Shown: positions 50,957 to 58,033 of the stretch, in pieces
How the letters are laid out: the number at the start of each line of letters is the position of its first letter
Position numbering within the stretch: position 1 is the stretch's first letter
NCBI GenBank assembly: GCA_016219225.1
Contig: JACRBX010000132.1
Location: 1 to 58,033, forward strand
Reading direction: 5' to 3'
Length of the DNA stretch: 58,033 nucleotides
Origin: Deltaproteobacteria bacterium
GTDB lineage: Bacteria > Desulfobacterota > RBG-13-43-22
Notes under the pieces: model-generated
What the model was told of the DNA's origin: nothing
Database searches by the model: none
The model's input: the letters and a program-made list of their open reading frames with translations, nothing else
Position numbers and translations under genes: made by a program

Positions 50957-51277
50957 TTACCGTCCGGCCCAATGTCCGGGAACCCAGAACCGTTCGATAT
51001 TTCCATAAGGGCCGTATTGTTCTACCCAATGCCCGTCTATCCATCTTTCCCGATGGGGTGGAGGGGGAGGGCCATAATATTCAGGCGGGTTATAGACTCG
51101 AACCGGATGACGATCGTGATAATAGTCCCTTGGGGGATGGAACATCTGCCCCAGGAGGATAGCCGAACCTACCCCCACGGCTACGCCCGGCCAAAACCGG
51201 TCCGCCCTGACGGGGGTGACCGAAAAAAAGGTGACTGTTAAGGACAGGGCCAGTATCATAACAACGGTTTTTTTCAT
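50957..51277 (-). CDS. Small secreted Tyr/Pro/Trp-rich protein
   Basis: 106 residues with a signal peptide (MKKTVVMILALSLTVTFFSVTPVRA) followed by a short hydrophobic glycine-containing segment (WPGVAVGVGSAILLGQM) and a low-complexity tail rich in Tyr, Pro, His and Trp (NPPEYYGPPPPPHRERW; IDGHWVEQYGPYGN; FWVPGHW). Such YxWG/WxPGHW tails occur in small envelope proteins induced by stress. It has an AAAGGAG site and is transcribed divergently from the ECF sigma gene at 51449, with a similar promoter-like motif. Confidence 0.7.
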   Translation of the reverse strand: MKKTVVMILALSLTVTFFSVTPVRADRFWPGVAVGVGSAILLGQMFHPPRDYYHDRHPVRVYNPPEYYGPPPPPHRERWIDGHWVEQYGPYGNIERFWVPGHWAGR

Positions 51278-51307
51278 GGCAACTTCTCCTTTCTGTTTTA
51301 TAGTTTT

Positions 51308-51335
51308 GACTGGATAAAAAATATAAAGGTTAAAA
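51308..51335 (-). promoter_or_regulatory. Candidate ECF-type promoter of the secreted protein
   Basis: On the minus strand TTTTAAC is followed after 18 bases by GTC, with TTATCC just before it. A matching TTTTAAC-N17-GTCTAA is at 51400-51429 facing the other way. Inferred from similarity only. Confidence 0.3.
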
Positions 51336-51399
51336 TATTTTTGCGTTATTTTTATAAAAAGATTAACCGGTAAATGGCTGTAAAATTCCCAAATTTTTG

Positions 51400-51429
51400 T
51401 TTTAACTATTTATTTTATCCGGTGTCTAA
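51400..51429 (+). promoter_or_regulatory. Candidate ECF-type autoregulatory promoter
   Basis: TTTTAAC (AAC core) and GTCTAA are separated by 17 bases, the spacing usual for RpoE-like promoters, ending about 20 bases before the sigma gene ATG. Consistent with autoregulation. Confidence 0.35.
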
Positions 51430-51448
51430 TTTCAACAAAAGATGAAAT

Positions 51449-51976
51449 ATGACGGACGACCAGTTAGTTGAGCGGGTAAAAAATGGGGATTCCCTGGCCT
51501 TTGAAGAACTGGTCTTTCGATACCAGAAGCCGATTTATTATTTTGTCTTGCGGATGCTGAAGAGTCCTTTAGACGCTGAAGATGCTGTCCAAAAAATATT
51601 TTTACTGGCTTATAAAAATATCAAGGGATTCAGGGCCGATTCGACTTTTAAAACCTGGTTATATCGAATAGGGATCAACCAATGTAATAATTTTTTCCGT
51701 CAAAATAAAAATCGGGAATTCATCTCCGTGGATGAAATCCCGGTGGCCGATTTCAGTGCCGATCAAGAAGGGGATTTGTCGGAAAAGGAAATACTGGTCA
51801 GTCTCCGGAAAGCCGTAGATCGGCTTCCCTATAAGCAAAGGATGGTGGTTTCCTTAAGAATTTATCAGGATCTCTCCTTTGATGAAATTGGAAAGTCCCT
51901 TGATATCCGGGCAAACTCGGCTAAGGTTAATTTTCACCATGCCATGGAAAAACTCAAAAATTGGATGAAGACCTAA
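51449..51976 (+). CDS. ECF-subfamily RNA polymerase sigma factor (RpoE-like)
   Basis: A 175-residue sigma-70 group IV protein: region 2 (LVFRYQKPIYYFVLRMLKSP, DAEDAVQKIFLLAYKNIKGF, TFKTWLYRIGINQCNNFFR) and region 4 (LRKAVDRLPYKQRMVVSLRI, LSFDEIGKSLDIRANSAKVN). It would direct RNA polymerase to envelope-stress promoters. The following gene encodes a zinc-binding anti-sigma factor and the third a Spy-like periplasmic protein, a classic stress operon. There is no strong ribosome site (AAAGATGAA). Confidence 0.93.
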   Translation: MTDDQLVERVKNGDSLAFEELVFRYQKPIYYFVLRMLKSPLDAEDAVQKIFLLAYKNIKGFRADSTFKTWLYRIGINQCNNFFRQNKNREFISVDEIPVADFSADQEGDLSEKEILVSLRKAVDRLPYKQRMVVSLRIYQDLSFDEIGKSLDIRANSAKVNFHHAMEKLKNWMKT

Positions 51977-52003
51977 CCAAAACTATTTAAGAATCTTAAA
52001 ATC

Positions 52004-52687
52004 ATGAAAGTGCTATCCTGTAAAAAAATAAAAAAACTGACCGGCGGTTATTTTCAGAGCCTGTTGTCCCCCGATCTGGTCCAGGGGGTTGATAGGCATC
52101 TCGCCGCTTGTCCGGTCTGTAAAAAGGAATACCAGGAAACTCAAGAGGTCCTGGACCTCTTGAACCGGGACCGTCTGCCGGATCCCGGACCGGATTTCTG
52201 GAAGGGGTTGAACTCCAGGATTATGGCCCAGGTGGGCCTTAGCCGGCCTCATTCCCTGAAGGTCCCCTGGTATAAAAAGATCGGGAGTAACCCTTTCACC
52301 TGGCCCGGCTATGCCTGGGTAACGGCCTTGATTCTCATCCTTTTGACCCCCTGGGCCATTTATACTATTCCTTTTAAAGGCCAACCATCCACTCTGGTCC
52401 AGGAATTCCCGGAGAACGAATTGAAATGGGAATTGGGTTTTGAGTCCGTACCGGCAGCGGTTGATTCCCTTTCCGCCAGGGAGTCCGTTCGTTTGGGAGA
52501 AAGGATAGTGGCTCGAATGGGAAAGGATTTGACCGGGAAGCCTCCATTATCGACTGAGGATGAATTGCAGTGGGATGTTTCTCCTTCTCTGGAAGGTCTT
52601 AATAATGAACAGTTGGATACTCTGTTTAAAAAAATGAAAACCGGAGGTTTTCCCGGTTTTAAGGAGGAAGAAAAGCATGTATCCTGA
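52004..52687 (+). CDS. Anti-sigma factor (zinc-finger, single-pass membrane)
   Basis: 227 residues. The N-terminus has the ZAS zinc motif (VDRHLAACPVCKKEY, His-x3-Cys-x2-Cys). One transmembrane helix follows at about residues 104-122 (AWVTALILILLTPWAIYTI), and the C-terminal half (about 125-227) is periplasmic. It should hold the ECF sigma factor at 51449 inactive until an envelope signal arrives. The stop overlaps the start of the next gene by 11 bases. Confidence 0.88.
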   Translation: MKVLSCKKIKKLTGGYFQSLLSPDLVQGVDRHLAACPVCKKEYQETQEVLDLLNRDRLPDPGPDFWKGLNSRIMAQVGLSRPHSLKVPWYKKIGSNPFTWPGYAWVTALILILLTPWAIYTIPFKGQPSTLVQEFPENELKWELGFESVPAAVDSLSARESVRLGERIVARMGKDLTGKPPLSTEDELQWDVSPSLEGLNNEQLDTLFKKMKTGGFPGFKEEEKHVS

Positions 52688-53207
52688 AAAAATTATCCGG
52701 ATTTTTCTTTTGTCCTTTATCCTTGTCCTTGGGGCTTCTTCCCTTTGGGCCGAATCCTGGAAGGAAGGTAAGGACTCCCGTGATAAGACCCGGGAACGGA
52801 TTCATATGATCAAGATGTGGAAAATGACCGAGGCCCTTAAGCTGGACCGGGAAGGGGCGGCGCGTTTTTTCGCCGTTAATAATCAATTCGAAGAGACCAA
52901 AAGAAAACTCTGGAGGGATTTTCACGAGGACACCCAAAGGCTTAGAAATCTGATGCGGGACATGAATCCTCCGGAACGGGAGTTGCGGGACCTCCTGGTG
53001 CGAATCAAGGGCCGGAAAAAAGAAATCAATGATTTATCGAATAGACAAATGGAAGATGAGATGAACCTCATGAGGCCGGAACAGCAGGCCCGGTATATCT
53101 TGTTTCAAATAGACTTCCGTCGGGAGATGGAGGATTTGATTCGGGAAGTTCGTGAAGAAAAACCCCCCAAACCAGGATATGAATCCATTCCTGAAAAAAT
53201 AAGATAA
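52677..53207 (+). CDS. Spy/CpxP/ZraP-like periplasmic protein
   Basis: 176 residues with a signal peptide (IRIFLLSFILVLGASSLWA). The mature protein is all-helical and highly charged (RIHMIKMWKMTEALKLDREG; RRLRNLMRDMNPPEREL-like segment; KKEINDLSNRQMEDEMNLM; LRPEQQARY-like MRPEQQARYILFQ). This is the heavy-metal-resistance/chaperone fold of Spy and ZraP, often the sensor or effector of an ECF system. It overlaps the anti-sigma gene and completes the operon. There is no His-rich zinc motif. Confidence 0.8.
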   Translation: MYPEKIIRIFLLSFILVLGASSLWAESWKEGKDSRDKTRERIHMIKMWKMTEALKLDREGAARFFAVNNQFEETKRKLWRDFHEDTQRLRNLMRDMNPPERELRDLLVRIKGRKKEINDLSNRQMEDEMNLMRPEQQARYILFQIDFRREMEDLIREVREEKPPKPGYESIPEKIR

Positions 53208-53221
53208 AGAGGTTCTCCTGG

Positions 53222-53971
53222 ATGGATCTGAAGCTGAAAGACAGGGTAACCCTTGTCACCGGAGCCGGTCAGGGGATCGGACGGGCCATCGCCCTCCTGG
53301 CGGCCTATGAAGGGGGCAGGGTGGCGGTAGTGGATTGGAACCCGGAAACCGGGCAGGAAACCTTAAAGCTTTTGGAAGGGGCCGGGGGGGAAGGTTTTTT
53401 TTGGGCAGCCGACGTGACCCAACCTTCGGCAGTTTCTGAGGTGGTCGATCAGGTGCATAAGCGATGGGGCCGGATCGATATCCTGATCAATAACGCCGGA
53501 TTTGATCGTCCCGCAGGGATTTTTAAAATCAAGACCGAAGATTGGGATGCCGTGCAGGGGGTTCATCTTCGGGCTGCCATGCTTTTCATCAGCCGGGTCA
53601 TGCCCATCATGCGGGATCAGAAATATGGGCAGGTCGTTAATATATCGTCGGTTTACGGCAAGGTAGGCGGTAAGGGAGAAATCGCTTATGCTGTGGCCAA
53701 GGCCGGTCTCCTGGGATTGACTAAAAGTGTTGCCAAAGAGGTGGGGAGATATGGGATCCGGGTCAACGCCGTCTTGCCCGGCCTGACCGAGACCCCGTCT
53801 ATTCAAGCCATGATGGCCGAAAAATTCAAAGCAGAAATTCTGGCCCAGACCCCTTTGGGTAGAATGGCCCGACCGGAAGAGATCGCCCGGGCCGTTGTCT
53901 TCCTGGCATCCGATGAAGCCAGCTTCATTACCGGAGCCGGTCTGGAAGTCAGCGGCGGCTGGGAGATGTGA
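53222..53971 (+). CDS. SDR-family oxidoreductase (FabG-like)
   Basis: A 249-residue classical short-chain dehydrogenase: TGAGQGIGRAIALL, VVDWNPETGQE (acidic residue suggests NAD), NNAG, VVNISSVYG, catalytic YAVAK and NAVLPGLTETP, ending LEVSGGWEM. 3-oxoacyl-ACP or 3-hydroxyacyl-CoA-type chemistry is typical; the substrate is not deducible. It starts 14 bases after the Spy-like gene but probably belongs to a separate functional unit. A second, different SDR is at 22306. Confidence 0.88.
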   Translation: MDLKLKDRVTLVTGAGQGIGRAIALLAAYEGGRVAVVDWNPETGQETLKLLEGAGGEGFFWAADVTQPSAVSEVVDQVHKRWGRIDILINNAGFDRPAGIFKIKTEDWDAVQGVHLRAAMLFISRVMPIMRDQKYGQVVNISSVYGKVGGKGEIAYAVAKAGLLGLTKSVAKEVGRYGIRVNAVLPGLTETPSIQAMMAEKFKAEILAQTPLGRMARPEEIARAVVFLASDEASFITGAGLEVSGGWEM

Positions 53972-53988
53972 GAGGGGTTTTTTATCTG

Positions 53989-54017
53989 TTGACATTTTAA
54001 AAGGTTCGATTTAATAA
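53989..54017 (+). promoter_or_regulatory. Sigma-70 promoter of the fluoride-riboswitch operon
   Basis: TTGACA (53989-53994), a 17-base spacer and TAATAA (54012-54017) form a near-consensus promoter. Transcription would start near 54024, just before the riboswitch aptamer. Confidence 0.7.
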
Positions 54018-54028
54018 TTCTAAAAATT

Positions 54029-54082
54029 GAGGTGATGAAGTTCACCTGAACCGTCCGTTTTGGCGGACTGATGACTTCTGCT
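54029..54082 (+). ncRNA. Fluoride riboswitch (crcB motif)
   Basis: The aptamer elements match the crcB consensus in order: GGTGATG (54031) pairing with CACC, the GAACC segment, a stem GTCCG/CGGAC, then CTGATGACTTCTGC. The GATGAAGT segment can pair with ACTTC to form the pseudoknot. The element lies 5 bases after a predicted transcription start and is followed by a terminator that shares ACTTC, so fluoride binding should block termination and switch on the antiporter and universal stress protein genes. Both gene types are known members of fluoride regulons. Confidence 0.88.
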
Positions 54083-54116
54083 TCGGATTGGTCCGGGGTG
54101 GAAGTTTTTTATTTTT
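54074..54116 (+). terminator. Intrinsic terminator serving as riboswitch expression platform
   Basis: ACTTC and TTCGGA pair with TCCGGG and GAAGT around a TTGG loop, followed by TTTTTTATTTTT. The left arm ACTTC is also part of the fluoride aptamer, so the two structures are mutually exclusive. Confidence 0.75.
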
Positions 54117-54128
54117 AGAGGTTGTTGA

Positions 54129-55286
54129 ATGGACGATCAGTTGATATCCCTGGTACTTTGGGCACTTATTTTTGTGGCCAGTTTTTTTTCGGTTGAATTG
54201 GGGCTTTCGGTGGCCATCATCGAAATTTCCCTGGGAGTTATCGGAGGTAACTTTCTGGGACTCCACCCCACCCCCTGGATTAGCTATCTGGCCGGTTTTG
54301 GAGGCATATTGCTGACCTTTCTGGCCGGGGCCGAGGTGGACACCCAGGTCATGAAAGCCAAATTAAAGGAAAGCTTTCTGATCGGGGCCGTATCCTTTCT
54401 GTTCCCTTTTTTAGGGGCCATGGTCTATGCCCATTACCTGTTGGATTGGTCCTGGCCGGCATCCAAGATCGCCGGGATAGCTTTGTCGACCACTTCTCTG
54501 GCCGTGGTCTATGCCGTTTTGGTCGAAACCGGCCTGACCAACACCGAACTGGGCAAGATCCTTATGGCCGCCACCTTTTTTACCGATCTGGGCACCGCTA
54601 TGGCCCTCTCCCTGCTCTTTCTTGAGTTTAACTGGTTCACCCTGCTTTTTTTGGGGGTGTCAATTGTATTGATCCTGGTTATTCCCAGAATCTATCCCTG
54701 GATCTGCCGGCGCTACGGCGACCGGGTGATCGAGCCGGAAATTAAGTTTCTTTTTCTTGTTTTGGTCGTCATCATGTTTTTCGCCAAAGTCGGGGCCAGT
54801 CATGCCATCCTGCCGGCCTTTGTTCTGGGCCTGGCCATGTCCAACAGCTTTATGGAAAACCGGAAGCTTCAACGTCGTCTCCGGGTGGTGGCCTTTGCCA
54901 TCATTACCCCCTTCTTTTTTATTAACGGCGGTATGAATATCTCCTTAAAATTGCTCCTGGTAAATTCAGGTCTCCTGGTCCAGATGCTTCTGGTCAAACA
55001 GGTTACTAAAATAGCAGGGGTCTATCCCCTGGCTAAAAAATATCTCCCTGAAAATGCCATGTATACCACCCTGTTGATGAGCACGGGTCTGACCATGGGG
55101 ACCATTTCGTCGGTTTTCGGATTAACGGCCGGCCTCATCAGTCAGGCCCAGTTTTCCGTGCTGGTGGCCACGGTGGTTCTGAGTGCCATCATCCCCACTT
55201 TTATCGCCCAGAAATGGTTTGAGCCCGCTTATGAACTGCCCGAAATGAACGGCTTGTCTACAAACTCGGAAAATTTGGAGGAATAG
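54129..55286 (+). CDS. Cation:proton antiporter (CPA2-type), fluoride-riboswitch controlled
   Basis: A 385-residue membrane protein with about 11-12 hydrophobic helices. It has the NhaA/KefB-type core ELGLSVAIIEISLGVIGGNF, FLAGAEVDTQ, GIALSTTSLAVVYAVL and FFTDLGTAMALSLLF, where the charged TD pair fits the ion-binding region of CPA2 exchangers, then SHAILPAFVLGLAMS and TPFFFINGGMNISL. It exchanges monovalent cations and protons across the inner membrane. Control by a fluoride riboswitch suggests a role when fluoride or acid enters the cell. It is in an operon with the universal stress protein (10-bp gap). Confidence 0.92.
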   Translation: MDDQLISLVLWALIFVASFFSVELGLSVAIIEISLGVIGGNFLGLHPTPWISYLAGFGGILLTFLAGAEVDTQVMKAKLKESFLIGAVSFLFPFLGAMVYAHYLLDWSWPASKIAGIALSTTSLAVVYAVLVETGLTNTELGKILMAATFFTDLGTAMALSLLFLEFNWFTLLFLGVSIVLILVIPRIYPWICRRYGDRVIEPEIKFLFLVLVVIMFFAKVGASHAILPAFVLGLAMSNSFMENRKLQRRLRVVAFAIITPFFFINGGMNISLKLLLVNSGLLVQMLLVKQVTKIAGVYPLAKKYLPENAMYTTLLMSTGLTMGTISSVFGLTAGLISQAQFSVLVATVVLSAIIPTFIAQKWFEPAYELPEMNGLSTNSENLEE

Positions 55287-55296
55287 GAGGTGTTCC

Positions 55297-55737
55297 ATGT
55301 TTAAAAAATTATTGGTGGCTTATGACGGATCGGAGGATTCCAAGAAGGCCCTGGAGATTGCCTTGGAACTGTCCAGGAAGTTTGATTCGGAAGTGCATCT
55401 GTTGACCATCGTCGAACAGCTCCCCCATTATGCAGCCACCATCGGGGAGGTCAAAGAAGCCCTGGCCGAGATCACCAAGGAGATCGAAAAGGAGCAAACT
55501 CTGGTCTGTGAAGGTGCCAGGGAACAGGGGGTGGACATCAAATGCCGGATACTTCCGGGCCATGAGGTGGAGGCCATCATTGCCTTTGCCCAGAAGGGCA
55601 ACTTCGATGCCCTGCTCCTGGGCAGAAAGGGCCGGTCCGCTATCCTGCACACCAAAAGCGGCAGCACGGCCGTGCAGGTCAGCACCCATGCCCCCTGCAC
55701 GGTCATCCTGGCCCAGGCGGGAAAAAGGAAGGAATAA
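55297..55737 (+). CDS. Universal stress protein (UspA family)
   Basis: A 146-residue UspA domain: LLVAYDGSEDSKKALEIAL, EVHLLTIVEQ, IIAFAQKGNFDALLLGRKGR and the ATP-loop-like SGSTAVQVSTHAPCTVILA. It is probably nucleotide-binding and cytoplasmic. It lies directly downstream of the antiporter (GGAGG site) and so also under the fluoride riboswitch, a pairing known from other fluoride regulons. The exact role is unknown. Confidence 0.92.
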   Translation: MFKKLLVAYDGSEDSKKALEIALELSRKFDSEVHLLTIVEQLPHYAATIGEVKEALAEITKEIEKEQTLVCEGAREQGVDIKCRILPGHEVEAIIAFAQKGNFDALLLGRKGRSAILHTKSGSTAVQVSTHAPCTVILAQAGKRKE

Positions 55738-55767
55738 AATTTTTGACCTATTAACCTCGGTTTCGAA

Positions 55768-58033
55768 TCAGGCCGCTATCTTTTTTTCGGATCGTAAAGG
55801 GCTTGGCCCCAGACGCTTGGCCCGCCCGACCATTTCTTTAACCGCTTCGGCCCAGCCCGGGGCATCGGAGGCCCCGACGTGGAACATCTCGATCCGCTCC
55901 GGTTCTAAGCCGCAGTCGGCCAGAATCTGTTTGGTTTGGGCCACCCGCTTGACGGCCCGGTAGTTGCCTTCCCGGAAGTGGCAGTCTCCCAGTTCACAAC
56001 CCGAGACCATTACGGCATCCGCACCGGCCTCGAAGGCTCCCATGAGGTGCTTGACATCTATCCGGCCGGTGCAAAGCAATTTTACCACCCGGACATCAGG
56101 CGGATACTGGAGACGCATGGAACCGGCCATGTCGGCCGCGGTATAGGTACAGAAGGTGCAGATGAAGGCCAGGACCCGCGGCGTATAGTCATCGCTATGG
56201 GACGGCTCATTGAAAAGGGCTTCGGCCTTGGCCATGATCTGATTGTCCTGGTGGTGGGCCACCTGAATGGCCTTGCCCGGACAAACCCCGGCACAGACCC
56301 CGCAACCACGACAGGCCGCCGGGTCCATTTGGGCTGCCCCGTTGATCACCCTGGGCACGCCGAAGGGACAGGCCCGGACACAACTCAGACAAACAGAGCA
56401 TTTCCTGCGATCGACGACGGCCACTTCACCGCCCACCTGAAGAAATTTACGGCCCAGGATGGTGGCTGCCCTGGCCGCCGCACCTTTGGCCTGGACAACG
56501 GTTTCGTCGATCGGTTTCGGTCCGTGGGCCAGTCCGCACAGGAAATAGCCTGAAGAGGAAAAATCTAGGGGACGCAGTTTGAGATGGGCTTCCATGAAGA
56601 ACCCATCCCTGTCCAAAGGAAGTTTGAGAAGCGAGGCCAGAGCCTTGGCCTCCGGATCGGGCCTCACGGCCGCCGAGAGGACGACCTTATCCATTTGGAT
56701 GGATAACCTTTCCTGAAGGCTTTGATCCAGTACGGTTACGGTCAGTTGGCCGTCCTTAATCGCAACGGACGGCGGTTCTTCGGGATCAAAACGGACAAAC
56801 CGCACGCCGGCCTCCCGGGCCTGCTTATAATAGACCTCTTTGAGGCCATAAGTCCTGATGTCGCGGTAAAGGATGATGACTTCAGCCCCGGGATTGAGGG
56901 CCTTGAGCTTCAAGGCATTTCCAATGGCCTGAGAACAACACAGGCGGGAACAATAAGGATGCTCGGCCTCCCTGGACCCGACGCATTGGATCATGACTAC
57001 TTTACGGAAGTCTTCTGCTGTGCCCTTGTCCAAAGCCTCTTGGAATTCCATCTGGGTTAGTATGTCGGTCGTCGAGCCGAACCCATACTCGCTGGGCCGG
57101 TATTCGGTTCCGCCGGTGGCGACGATCACCGCCCCGTGATCCACTCGAGTAACGGCTCCGTCAGTACCCTTCATGTCCGTGGTGAACCAACCCACCACGC
57201 CATCGATCTGTTGCACTTCTGTGTTGGTAAAAATCCGTATCTTGGGGTGGGCCTCGATTTTTGAAATCAGGTCCTTCAAATAATCCCGGACCTCAAAGCC
57301 TTCGGTCGTCTGAATAAGCCGGCGGGCTAAACCCCCCAACTCCGGGCCTCTTTCGACCAGAGTTACCGGAAAGTCCTGTTCGGCCAGGGACAGGGCAGCC
57401 GTCATCCCGGCCACCCCACCACCAATGACCAGACCGGACTGGTGGACCGGGGCGCTAACCTGTTCGAGGGGTTCAAGCAGTCGCGCCCGGCTGACACTCA
57501 TTCGCACCAGATCCTTGGCCTTTTGTGTGGCAGCCTGGTGATCGTCTGCATGGACCCAGGAGCAATGGTCGCGGATGTTGGCCATCTCGAAGAGGTATTT
57601 GTTCAATCCGGCCTGTCGCAGATTTTCCTGAAAAAGCGGCTCGTGGGTCCGGGGGCTGCAGGAAGCCACGATGACCCGGTTAAGCCCCTGTTCCACGATG
57701 GCCTGGCGCATCCGGTCCTGGCTGTCGGTGGAGCAGGCAAACAGGATATCTTCGGCCCAAACCACATCGGGCAGACTCCGGGCGTAGGCGGCCACATCGG
57801 CTACATCCACCACGCCGGCGATATTGATGCCGCAATGGCAGACAATCACACCGATCCGCGGTTGCTCTGAGGTAACCGGTCGGGCTACGGGAAAGGTCTT
57901 TTCCGGGATCAGGCTCCCCCGGGCCGGGGCCAAAAGCTCGCCTACCTGTCCGGCAGCGGCCGAGGCCTGGGTAACCGATTCAGGGATGTCCTTGGGGCCG
58001 TTGAAAACGCCGGCCACGTAGATTCCGGGTCGA
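55768..58033 (-). CDS. hdrA: HdrA-like heterodisulfide reductase subunit A with fused MvhD domain (partial, N-terminus beyond window)
   Basis: At least 754 residues are visible; the gene runs off the right edge (frame open to 58033, beginning RPGIYVAGVFNGPKDIPESV, itself the end of an upstream FAD domain). Then come VIVCHCGINIAGVVDV, the Cys-containing IQCVGSREAEHPYCSRLCC, FAD site VIGGGVAGMTAALSLAEQ, two [4Fe-4S] ferredoxin motifs (CSVCLSCVRACPFGVP; CRGCGVCAGVCPGKAI) and a C-terminal MvhD/FrhD-like domain (ICTFCTYTAADMAGSMR, VKLLCTGRIDVKHLM, GCELGDCHFREGNYRA). Such HdrA proteins bifurcate or confurcate electrons in anaerobes; a second flavin module upstream is inferred. Convergent with the uspA-like gene. 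Confidence 0.9.
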   Translation of the reverse strand, partial: RPGIYVAGVFNGPKDIPESVTQASAAAGQVGELLAPARGSLIPEKTFPVARPVTSEQPRIGVIVCHCGINIAGVVDVADVAAYARSLPDVVWAEDILFACSTDSQDRMRQAIVEQGLNRVIVASCSPRTHEPLFQENLRQAGLNKYLFEMANIRDHCSWVHADDHQAATQKAKDLVRMSVSRARLLEPLEQVSAPVHQSGLVIGGGVAGMTAALSLAEQDFPVTLVERGPELGGLARRLIQTTEGFEVRDYLKDLISKIEAHPKIRIFTNTEVQQIDGVVGWFTTDMKGTDGAVTRVDHGAVIVATGGTEYRPSEYGFGSTTDILTQMEFQEALDKGTAEDFRKVVMIQCVGSREAEHPYCSRLCCSQAIGNALKLKALNPGAEVIILYRDIRTYGLKEVYYKQAREAGVRFVRFDPEEPPSVAIKDGQLTVTVLDQSLQERLSIQMDKVVLSAAVRPDPEAKALASLLKLPLDRDGFFMEAHLKLRPLDFSSSGYFLCGLAHGPKPIDETVVQAKGAAARAATILGRKFLQVGGEVAVVDRRKCSVCLSCVRACPFGVPRVINGAAQMDPAACRGCGVCAGVCPGKAIQVAHHQDNQIMAKAEALFNEPSHSDDYTPRVLAFICTFCTYTAADMAGSMRLQYPPDVRVVKLLCTGRIDVKHLMGAFEAGADAVMVSGCELGDCHFREGNYRAVKRVAQTKQILADCGLEPERIEMFHVGASDAPGWAEAVKEMVGRAKRLGPSPLRSEKKIAA

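Overview
The window reads as a piece of chromosome from an anaerobic Gram-negative bacterium, most likely a Desulfobacterota (former Deltaproteobacteria) syntroph or sulfate reducer. This is inferred from gene content: LPS biogenesis genes (kdsA, kdsC, lptC, lptA, lptB) in the rpoN-hpf-ptsN-rapZ order common in that group, a split methylmalonyl-CoA mutase beside a biotin-dependent carboxyltransferase and a Re-citrate-synthase-like enzyme, and a large HdrA-type flavoprotein with a fused MvhD domain. Base composition is moderate. No rRNA, tRNA or CRISPR array was seen.

Layout. 1-1.6 kb: a periplasmic solute-binding protein. 1.6-3.9 kb: tex. 4.1-12.2 kb: an accessory stretch with a convergent histidine kinase and NarL-type regulator, small cytoplasmic proteins, a duplicated small secreted protein (7842 and 9453) whose copies flank a decayed ISL3 transposase and share promoter palindromes and terminator-like hairpins, then apbE with a secreted thioredoxin-FMN-binding fusion. 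12.3-18.6 kb: a minus-strand methylmalonyl-CoA module (Re-citrate-synthase-like/Cache fusion, BCCP, carboxyltransferase, mutase large and small subunits). 18.8-23.1 kb: aspS, hisS and an SDR. 23.3-30.9 kb: a defence-like island with two adjacent STAND/NACHT proteins ending in formylglycine-enzyme/C-type-lectin-fold domains; the second carries an N-terminal calcineurin-like phosphoesterase. 31.0-35 kb: VOC protein, a HicB/HicA-like pair running in frame into a nitroreductase, a class V aminotransferase and a DapA-family lyase. 35.3-40.6 kb: miscellaneous genes including an Mrp ATPase, LarE and a CBS protein. 40.8-50.8 kb: pyrG, kdsA, kdsC, lptCAB, rpoN, hpf, ptsN, rapZ, a mannose-type EIIA and rimI. 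51-53.2 kb: an ECF sigma / anti-sigma / Spy-like operon and a divergent secreted protein. 53.2-55.7 kb: an SDR, then a fluoride-riboswitch-controlled antiporter and universal stress protein. 55.8 kb to the end: the C-terminal part of an HdrA.

The most interesting region is the NACHT pair. Both proteins look like bacterial NLR-type sensors: N-terminal effector or adaptor, NACHT switch, and a C-terminal CLec/FGE fold lacking the catalytic cysteines of true formylglycine-generating enzymes. Their C-termini match the pattern of variable regions of diversity-generating retroelement (DGR) targets, but no reverse transcriptase or template repeat is in this window. Each gene is broken once: the first at an A9 tract just before the Walker A motif, the second just before the putative variable region. 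Decay, phase variation, programmed slippage or sequencing error cannot be told apart here.

Second themes are a textbook fluoride riboswitch with promoter and terminator; an unusual Cache-domain fusion to a citrate-synthase-like enzyme; and many intergenic hairpins built from short tandem words that differ from locus to locus, alongside two dispersed repeat families, one of which abuts the start codon of ptsN.
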